A stretch of 64,000 nucleotides of DNA, taken from Bacillota bacterium (GTDB lineage: Bacteria > Bacillota > Clostridia > Christensenellales > CAG-138). Shown piece after piece: positions 58,685-64,000 of this stretch. Both the position numbers and the translations under genes were made by a program. Each line of letters starts with the position of its first letter. The first letter of the stretch is position 1. Below the pieces are notes generated by a model, which was not told the DNA's origin, ran no database searches, and saw only the letters and a program-made list of their open reading frames with translations. Location of the stretch: assembly GCA_023459335.1 (NCBI GenBank), contig JAEWUO010000030.1:14941-78940 (forward strand), given 5' to 3'.

Positions 58685-59965
58685 CTATCGTTTTTCCGCC
58701 TTTTCATTTTCGGCCGGTTCGATCGAGATCATCGGCCCGTATGCCTTCGGCCGCCAGGCGAGGATGCGCTTCGCGGCGGGGCGCTCGACGCAATAGGTGG
58801 CTAACGTCGCCGCCGCGAACGTCGCCAGCAGGATCAGCGCGGTATACGTCCACTGCCATCGGACATCCCCCGTCATATTCGGCGGTTTTTCGCCCGTCCA
58901 GTAGGGGATCTTCCACTCCTTGAATTTCACGGAGATCCATTGATGCCAGATATAGACGTTATATGAGATCAGCGAAAGATAGCGCATGACCGCGTTGGAA
59001 AAGAGCCAACGCACCGCAGAAAACGTCAGCGCGGCGGAGATCGTGATCAGCGCGAACACAAGCGAGAGCAGATAGCGGTTCTTCGCCTGCCAGATCTGCA
59101 CGGGGTCGGTGTTCGGCGCGGTTTTCATCATCGTGAACAAAACCGCAAATCCCGCGAATAGCCCGACCAGCGAAAGCGCGGAGAGCTGCGGACTGCGCCT
59201 GACCTGCCTGCCCAGCAGCGTGAAAAGGTATGCAAGCGCCATGCCGTTGGCAAAAACGCCGAAGAACGCAGGCAGCTGGTTAACGGTCAAGCGGATGCTG
59301 TCCGGATCGCTCAGCGCGAATCCGCGCAGATAGAGCAGGGCGACGGCAAGCATCCCCAGATACGTCCAGACGGGTTTTTTGACGAACGCGCGCGCGAGCA
59401 GCGGAAAGAACAGATAAAACTGCATCTCGACCGCCGCCGTCCATAATACGCCGTTCATCTTGGTTCCAACAAGCACGGCGGGAAACAGCGTCTGCGTAAA
59501 CGTCAGCGTGGGGATCGCATCCTTGAGCGCGTCCCAGGCAGAGCGGTACGCGCCTGAGGGGATCGCGACGGCGAACAGGATGACGAGCACGCTGAAATAG
59601 TAGCTCGGCACGATACGCGCGACGCGTTTTTTGAAAAAAAGTTTCGTTTCCGGCAGCGGCGCGCGATCCAGCGCCGCCCGCGCATACGGCAGAAACAGGC
59701 AGAACGCGGATAAAAACAACAGCCAGTCTACGAAAAGGAATCCGGCGCGCGGCAGAAAGTCGAGGCTCAGCGTACCCGGCAAGCCAATTTTCGCCAGAAA
59801 TGGCAGGCTGATATTGGGCATGATCCAGTTCTGCTGCCAGAAATGGAACCAAAGCACGCCGAACACCGCCAGCGCGCGCACGCCGTCGAGCACGTCGATG
59901 TGTCTGGTATCGATACCGTTGCCGTCCTTCGCCTGAGCCAGCGGATCGTTTTGGTTTCGTTTCAT
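58685..59965 (-). CDS. Membrane acyltransferase (family 3, OafA/YrhL type)
   Basis: A 426-residue integral membrane enzyme with about ten helices, starting with a family-typical segment (IDVLDGVRALAVFGVLWFHFW) containing the catalytic-type His in helix 1, followed by FKKRVARIVPSYYF (the Arg-rich RxxRxxPxYY motif). It would O-acetylate surface glycans or peptidoglycan. Fits the glycan region. Confidence 0.9.
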   Translation of the reverse strand: MKRNQNDPLAQAKDGNGIDTRHIDVLDGVRALAVFGVLWFHFWQQNWIMPNISLPFLAKIGLPGTLSLDFLPRAGFLFVDWLLFLSAFCLFLPYARAALDRAPLPETKLFFKKRVARIVPSYYFSVLVILFAVAIPSGAYRSAWDALKDAIPTLTFTQTLFPAVLVGTKMNGVLWTAAVEMQFYLFFPLLARAFVKKPVWTYLGMLAVALLYLRGFALSDPDSIRLTVNQLPAFFGVFANGMALAYLFTLLGRQVRRSPQLSALSLVGLFAGFAVLFTMMKTAPNTDPVQIWQAKNRYLLSLVFALITISAALTFSAVRWLFSNAVMRYLSLISYNVYIWHQWISVKFKEWKIPYWTGEKPPNMTGDVRWQWTYTALILLATFAAATLATYCVERPAAKRILAWRPKAYGPMISIEPAENEKAEKR

Positions 59966-60138
59966 GGCGATAGTTTACCATAAAGCGCGGCGTGCGTTAA
60001 ATATGCTTTGCCTGATTCGCGCGCATTTTTTTCTTCGGTCTTTCTTCGCGCTTTCCGGTGTATTATAATAAAAAAGCGTACCGTGGAAAACGCCGCGGTA
60101 ATCCGCGCAGAATTGAATGGATGGAGGTTCTGTCTGCC

Positions 60139-61185
60139 ATGAGCGTATCCGTTTCGGAATTCGGGCGTTTGCCCTCCGGCGAAAAAGTGCTTCGATATAC
60201 CATCACCAACGCTTCCGGCGCATCCGCCAGCGTGCTCAACTACGGGGCAATCTGGCAGGCGATGCTCGTGCCGAACCGCAAGGGCGAGTTCGTGGATGTC
60301 GTGCTCGGTTACGATTCGGTCGAGGGGTATCAGGATAATCATATGTATCTGGGCGCGACGGTCGGCCGAGTGGCAAACCGCATCAAAAACGCGCGCTTTA
60401 CACTCAACGGCGTGGAATACAAGCTCGCCGCAAATAACGGCCCTTCCTGCCTGCACGGCGGAATCGTCGGGTTCGATAAAAAGATCTGGGACGCGCAGGC
60501 GGACGGGGATTCGGTGTTCTTTTCTCTCACCAGCCCGGACGGCGACGAAGGCTTCCCCGGAACGCTTTCGGTCGTCGTCATCTACTCGCTTGGCGAGGAT
60601 AACGCGCTTTCGATCCGGTATCTCATCAACAGCGACGCGGATACGATTCAGAACATGACCAACCACGCCTACTTCAATCTTGCGGGGCAAGGCGGCGGTT
60701 CGGTACTGCAGCAGACGCTGCAGATCGACGCCTCCCGCGGCACCAAGGTTGACCGCGACCTGATCCCAACCGGGGAGATTGCTCCCCTGGCGGGAACGCC
60801 GCTTGATTTTTCCAAAGCCAAGCCCATCGGGCAGGACATCCGGGCAAAAGCGGAACTCATCGACGTATTCGGCGGATTCGACCACAACTTCGTATTAAAC
60901 CATCCAAAAGGCGGCGTAGAACGCATCGCCACGGCGGTCGATCCCAAGGGCGGCGTCGCGATGGACGTCTACACCGACCAGCCCGGCGTACAGCTCTTCA
61001 CCCCGCCGGACTTTACCTATATGACCGGCAAGGGCGGTGTAAAATACGGGCCGTTCCCCGCGTTCTGCCTTGAGACGCAGCATTTTGCCAGCGCAATGGA
61101 GTATTCGCACTTCCCGAGCATCGTGCTCCATGCCGGAGAGGTCTTCTCCTCCGAAACGATCTACCGCTTCCGGGTCGAGAAGTGA
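60139..61185 (+). CDS. galM: Aldose 1-epimerase
   Basis: Interconverts anomers of aldoses such as galactose and glucose. A 348-residue protein with the GalM pattern: NYGAIWQAMLVPN, GATVGRVANRIKNARF, NNGPSCLHGG, the catalytic His in MTNHAYFNLAGQGG and the catalytic Glu in FPAFCLETQHFASAMEY. Start at ATG 60139 (GGAGG upstream); longer in-frame starts lie in leader sequence. Complete and monocistronic. Confidence 0.93.
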   Translation: MSVSVSEFGRLPSGEKVLRYTITNASGASASVLNYGAIWQAMLVPNRKGEFVDVVLGYDSVEGYQDNHMYLGATVGRVANRIKNARFTLNGVEYKLAANNGPSCLHGGIVGFDKKIWDAQADGDSVFFSLTSPDGDEGFPGTLSVVVIYSLGEDNALSIRYLINSDADTIQNMTNHAYFNLAGQGGGSVLQQTLQIDASRGTKVDRDLIPTGEIAPLAGTPLDFSKAKPIGQDIRAKAELIDVFGGFDHNFVLNHPKGGVERIATAVDPKGGVAMDVYTDQPGVQLFTPPDFTYMTGKGGVKYGPFPAFCLETQHFASAMEYSHFPSIVLHAGEVFSSETIYRFRVEK

Positions 61186-61193
61186 GAGATATA

Positions 61194-61222
61194 AAAGATC
61201 CGCCCTTTCGGGCGGATCTTTT
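61194..61222. terminator. Bidirectional terminator after galM
   Basis: AAAAGATCCGCCC pairs with GGGCGGATCTTTT around TTTC. It also closes the RlmI-type gene reading in the opposite direction. Confidence 0.92.
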
Positions 61223-61274
61223 ATATGATCTGGAATAAATAAAGCTTCAAATAATCCGTCTCAGGCACATGCAT
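61221..61274 (-). pseudogene. Relic of a second 3' end of the RlmI-type gene
   Basis: On the minus strand, 17 codons and a stop encode MHVPETDYLKLYLFQII, nearly the same as the end of the intact gene (MHVPETDYLKFYLFQIV) ending at 61288. The two 54-base stretches are offset by 67 bases and differ at 11 positions; eight of the ten changed codons are synonymous. The relic lies just past the stop codon of the intact gene and has no upstream coding part of its own. Confidence 0.75.
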
Positions 61275-61287
61275 CACAAATTGTTTC

Positions 61288-62514
61288 TTAAACAATTTGA
61301 AATAAATAAAATTTCAGGTAGTCTGTCTCAGGCACATGCATCAGCGTCGGATGGTCCGGCGCCTGCCTGCGCGCCTCCACAAGCTTGAGCGAGACCCCCG
61401 CGTCCCTCGCCGCGGAGAGCAGCATCTTTTCAAATAACTCGCTCGGCATGAAATGCGAGCACGAGCACGTCGCCAGATACCCGCCGCGCGGCAGCAGCTT
61501 CATTGCGCTGTAGTTGATCGTTTTATAACCCCGTTCCGCCCCCGCGACCGTCTTGCGGCTCTTCGTAAACGCGGGCGGGTCGAGGATGATCATGTCGTAA
61601 GCCGCGTGCTGTTCGATCATCTGCGGCAGCAGGTCGAACACGTCCGCGCACAGAAAGTCCATCCTGTCCGCAAGCGCGTTTTTCTCCGCGTTCGCGCGCG
61701 CGAGGTCCACCGCCGCCTGCGACACATCCACGGCGGTGACGTGCGCCGCGCCCGCCTTCGCCGCGTTGAGCGCAAACGAGCCGGTGTGCGTAAAGCAGTC
61801 CAGTACGCGCTTGCCCCGCGCAATCTTCGCCGCCGCGAGGCGGTTATATTTCTGATCGAGGAAGAACCCCGTCTTCTGCCCGTTTTCCACATCCACGTCG
61901 TATCGGATGCCGCTTTCGGCGATCTCGATCAGCGGGTTCGGCGGATCGGGCAGAAACGGCGCGCGGAACCAGCCTTTCTCGAGCGGCAGCCCCTCCAGCT
62001 CGCGGATCGAGACTTCGTTGCGCTCGAATACTCCGCGAATTTCGATTCCGTCTTCTCTGAGAAGGGTTACCAGCAGCCGGTACAGCGTCTCCTTGATCCG
62101 CTCGATCCCGACGGAAAGCACCTGGCTGACCAGCACGTCGTGATAACAGTCGACCGTCAGCCCCGGCAGCCCGTCCGCCTCGCCGAACACCATGCGGCAG
62201 CAGCCGTAGTCCTCTCCCATCACGGTTTTGCGGTAGTCCAGCGCGTATCGCAGCCTTCGCGCAAAAAACGCTTCGTCGAATTTCTCGTTCGCGTTGTTGG
62301 ACAGAAGCCTCAGGCGGATCTTGCTCTGCTTGCTTAAAAACCCCGTGCCGAGATACGACCCCTTTTCGGAAAACGCGTCGATCAGCGAACCGTTTTCGAG
62401 CGCGTCCGTATTTCCCTGCACCTCCGCGTCGTAGACCCACGGATGCCCGGCTTTGATAGGCCACTCGCCTTTTTTCGTAATCGTCACACGCGGAAACGCC
62501 CGCTCCTGTTTCAT
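61288..62514 (-). CDS. RlmI-type class I SAM-dependent rRNA methyltransferase (PUA and methyltransferase domains)
   Basis: A 408-residue enzyme, probably 5-methylcytosine methyltransferase of 23S rRNA or a relative. An N-terminal PUA domain (about 1-75; GEWPIKAGHPWVYDAEVQGN, GSLIDAFSEKGSYLGTGF) is followed by the SAM fold: VLDCFTHTGSFALNAAKAGA, AVDVSQAAVDLARANAEKN and the motif IV DPPAFTKSRKTVAG. The final LATCSCSHFM region carries the Cys expected for m5C methyltransferases. Start at ATG 62514. A duplicated relic of its C-terminal coding end lies just downstream. Confidence 0.92.
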   Translation of the reverse strand: MKQERAFPRVTITKKGEWPIKAGHPWVYDAEVQGNTDALENGSLIDAFSEKGSYLGTGFLSKQSKIRLRLLSNNANEKFDEAFFARRLRYALDYRKTVMGEDYGCCRMVFGEADGLPGLTVDCYHDVLVSQVLSVGIERIKETLYRLLVTLLREDGIEIRGVFERNEVSIRELEGLPLEKGWFRAPFLPDPPNPLIEIAESGIRYDVDVENGQKTGFFLDQKYNRLAAAKIARGKRVLDCFTHTGSFALNAAKAGAAHVTAVDVSQAAVDLARANAEKNALADRMDFLCADVFDLLPQMIEQHAAYDMIILDPPAFTKSRKTVAGAERGYKTINYSAMKLLPRGGYLATCSCSHFMPSELFEKMLLSAARDAGVSLKLVEARRQAPDHPTLMHVPETDYLKFYLFQIV

Positions 62515-62776
62515 CCGTCCTTCTCCCGTCGTCTTGCCGCGCAGACGGTACCCGCGCGGCTGAATTCCGGCATCATGGTAACACGCGGGCGTGTGTTTGT
62601 CAAAAGAAGGAAAATCCGGCGCTGCGCCTGAAATTTCGCGAAATTCGGTGCTGCCGGCCGATTGCGAGAAAAAAACTCCCCTTTTTCTCGTCCTTGTCGG
62701 AGAATTTGCGCAATTCTGCCGTTTTTTATTCGCAGACTTTTTCATTTTGATACTTCCCGAATCGAAACTTTCGTTC

Positions 62777-62924
62777 TATAATAATACCGAACTCAAAGAA
62801 AGGAGTGTGATTGGACGGTGGATACCGTTCCCGAACGAAGTAAAAACAATCGGAATATCGAAGCGCGCGTTCGGGAAGCATCGCTTTCTTGCCGCGCGCA
62901 GTAAGCGAAAGGAGAAACACCGCC
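62777..62924 (+). promoter_or_regulatory. corA leader: -10 element, leader peptide and hairpin
   Basis: TATAAT at 62777-62782 gives a start near 62789. AAAGGAG is followed by a possible ten-residue leader frame starting TTG at 62811 and ending TAA at 62841-62843. TTCCCGAACG (62828-62837) pairs perfectly with CGTTCGGGAA (62868-62877), overlapping the end of that leader frame. The -35 element is weak. The leader is reminiscent in layout of a translated leader before a Mg2+ transporter. Confidence 0.5.
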
Positions 62925-63866
62925 ATGAAGAAGATCTTCAAAACCTTTGAGGCGGAGATGAGACAACTCGACGAACCCGAAAAGGACTGCTGGATCTCTC
63001 TCGTCAAGCCGACGGAAAAGGAACTCGCGGAGGTCGCGGAACTCTACGCGATCGAACCCGACGACCTGCGGGCCGCGCTGGACGAAGAAGAGCGCTCCCG
63101 TATCGAACTGGAGGACGGCTATACGCTCATCCTCGTCGATATCCCCGCCGTGGAAAAAAACAAGGGCAAGGATATCTACACCACAGAACCGCTTGGCATC
63201 ATTCTCGCCAGGGACGCGATCATCACCGTCTGTCTCGAGGAAACGCCCGTGCTCTACGCGCTCAAGCAAAAGCACGCGAACGACTTACGAACGCATATGC
63301 GCACGCGCTTCGTGCTGCAGATCCTTTACCGCAACGCGTCGCTGTATCTGCAGTATCTGCGCGTGATCAACAAGCTCAGCGATAAGATCGAACAGAAGCT
63401 GCACGGCTCGACGGAGAACCGCGAACTCATCGAACTGCTCGAACTGGAAAAAAGCCTCGTGTACTTCACCACGTCTCTGCGCTCCAACGAAGTCGTGCTG
63501 GAAAAGATGCTCAAAACCGAGCGGATCAAGAAGTATCCGGAGGATGAAGATCTTCTGGAAGACGTCATCGTCGAAAACCGGCAGGCCATCGAAATGGCGA
63601 ATATCTACAGCGGCATCCTCAGCGGAATGATGGACGCGTTCGCTTCCGTCATCTCCAACAACCTGAATATCGTCATGAAGTTCCTCGCCGTGATGACGAT
63701 CGTGCTTTCGGTGCCGACCATCATTTTCGCGGCCTACGGCATGAACCTCGCGCCGGAAGGGATGCCGCTTTCCAAGAGTCCGTTTGGCTTTCTCGCCGTC
63801 GTGCTCTTCTCGCTGGTGGTTTCGATCGTGGTGGCGATCTATTTCACGAAGAAAAAGATGCTGTAA
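62925..63866 (+). CDS. corA: CorA-family divalent metal transporter
   Basis: A 313-residue protein with a long cytosolic N-terminal domain and two C-terminal membrane helices (about 248-273 and 284-306); the loop between them has the Mg2+ selectivity motif YGMN (here AAYGMNLAPEG). Probably imports Mg2+ or exports Co2+. Start at ATG 62925 behind AGGAG; an in-frame start at 62889 lies in the leader. Transcription likely controlled by the upstream leader. Confidence 0.93.
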   Translation: MKKIFKTFEAEMRQLDEPEKDCWISLVKPTEKELAEVAELYAIEPDDLRAALDEEERSRIELEDGYTLILVDIPAVEKNKGKDIYTTEPLGIILARDAIITVCLEETPVLYALKQKHANDLRTHMRTRFVLQILYRNASLYLQYLRVINKLSDKIEQKLHGSTENRELIELLELEKSLVYFTTSLRSNEVVLEKMLKTERIKKYPEDEDLLEDVIVENRQAIEMANIYSGILSGMMDAFASVISNNLNIVMKFLAVMTIVLSVPTIIFAAYGMNLAPEGMPLSKSPFGFLAVVLFSLVVSIVVAIYFTKKKML

Positions 63867-63886
63867 AAACCGGATATGCAGATATC

Positions 63887-63911
63887 AAAAAAGCCCTTTC
63901 GGGCTTTTTTT
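63887..63911 (+). terminator. Terminator of corA
   Basis: AAAAAAGCCC pairs with GGGCTTTTTT across four bases, with a T-run. Confidence 0.9.
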
Positions 63912-63946
63912 GTATTGCGCTCGCGCATTTGTATCAAATCGTCCGC

Positions 63947-64000
63947 TCAGGATCCCGTCGTAGACGTCGCTGTGGCCGTCGGCGTCGGTGTCGGGGTCGG
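63947..64000 (-). CDS. C-terminal end of a Thr/Pro-rich protein (5' part outside window)
   Basis: On the minus strand the last 17 codons before a TGA stop read PTPTPTPTATATSTTGS. This Thr/Pro repeat resembles the linker of the FMN-binding membrane protein (PTPTPTPSPTPTATPEQ). It is the tail of a gene that begins to the right of the window, probably a secreted or membrane-bound protein. Low-complexity DNA makes the call tentative. Confidence 0.5.
   Translation of the reverse strand, partial: PTPTPTPTATATSTTGS

Noticed and set aside
33349..61341. Shared 67-base offset of the repeat pair at 33349 and the duplicated gene end at 61221
   Set aside because: The sequences are unrelated, so the equal spacing is treated as coincidence.
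62591..62950. Possible gene upstream of corA
   Set aside because: No ribosome site and low plausibility; the region holds the corA promoter and leader.

Overview
The window looks like chromosome of a GC-rich member of the Firmicutes (Clostridia-like, probably anaerobic). Genes start behind strong GGAGG-type ribosome sites, and the set includes a Rex redox repressor, class I [4Fe-4S] fumarase in two subunits, ATP-type phosphofructokinase, GntR-ABC modules, DegV, DUF1836 and a Fur/ZnuABC locus. No rRNA, tRNA, CRISPR array, transposase or integrase was recognised. Strong hairpin terminators separate most units. The taxonomic reading is inference from gene content only.

Layout. 0-2.4 kb: tail of an ABC exporter operon with its GntR regulator, then a convergent Nudix hydrolase. 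2.5-8 kb: UV endonuclease UvsE, a TspO-like membrane protein and a three-gene carotenoid-type tailoring set (desaturase/oxidase-like flavoprotein, CrtQ-like glycosyltransferase, CrtO-like acyltransferase). 8-11.7 kb: PAS/HD-GYP protein, DegV, DUF1836 and a methyltransferase. 11.77-11.97 kb: a gene-free stretch with promoter, long rod-like fold, pairing ends and terminator, read as a candidate 6S RNA. 12-19 kb: a tightly coupled three-gene operon made of a 1,554-residue fusion (HD hydrolase, repeat region, NadD/PPAT-type nucleotidyltransferase, acetyltransferase-like part, phosphoribosyltransferase-like part), a lactate/malate-dehydrogenase-like protein and a Cys-rich flavodoxin-like protein. 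No characterised system matches this combination. 19.3-23 kb: two small genes, then a Fur-family regulator with its operator and znuA-znuC-znuB. 23-28 kb: flavodoxins, an XRE regulator, and apbE with a polyferredoxin/FMN-binding membrane protein whose C-terminus is frameshifted. 28.1-32.2 kb: fumarase alpha/beta, purA and purB, which fit together because purine synthesis releases fumarate. 32.4-36.5 kb: an AraC regulator, then an A+T-richer patch with direct repeats, a structured leader and a TIR-transmembrane-PDZ protein, then rex.

36.8-38.8 kb: three phage tail-tip type genes without other phage genes. 38.9-48.4 kb: a long minus-strand catabolic cluster with an NCS2 nucleobase permease, a metal-dependent cyclase-type hydrolase, the three subunits related to the oxamate carbamoyltransferase complex (FdrA, DUF1116, DUF2877), a DUF35 protein, a thiolase-fold protein that has lost its nucleophilic cysteine, and a GNAT-like protein. 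It may be an undescribed ureide or cyclic-amide degradation route. 48.9-51.2 kb: pfkA, an alpha/beta hydrolase and a cysteine-peptidase-like protein. 51.3-60 kb: surface glycan genes, namely a polyprenyl-phosphate glycosyltransferase, a split SMR-type flippase, two tandem GT-C-like membrane proteins, a WbqC protein, a sugar epimerase and an acyltransferase. 60.1-64 kb: galM, an RlmI-type methyltransferase followed by a relic of a second copy of its own 3' end, corA behind a structured leader, and the last 17 codons of a Thr/Pro-tailed protein running off the right edge.

The most promising leads are the giant fusion operon, the FdrA/Cys-less thiolase cluster, the candidate 6S RNA and the TIR-TM-PDZ gene with its leader.
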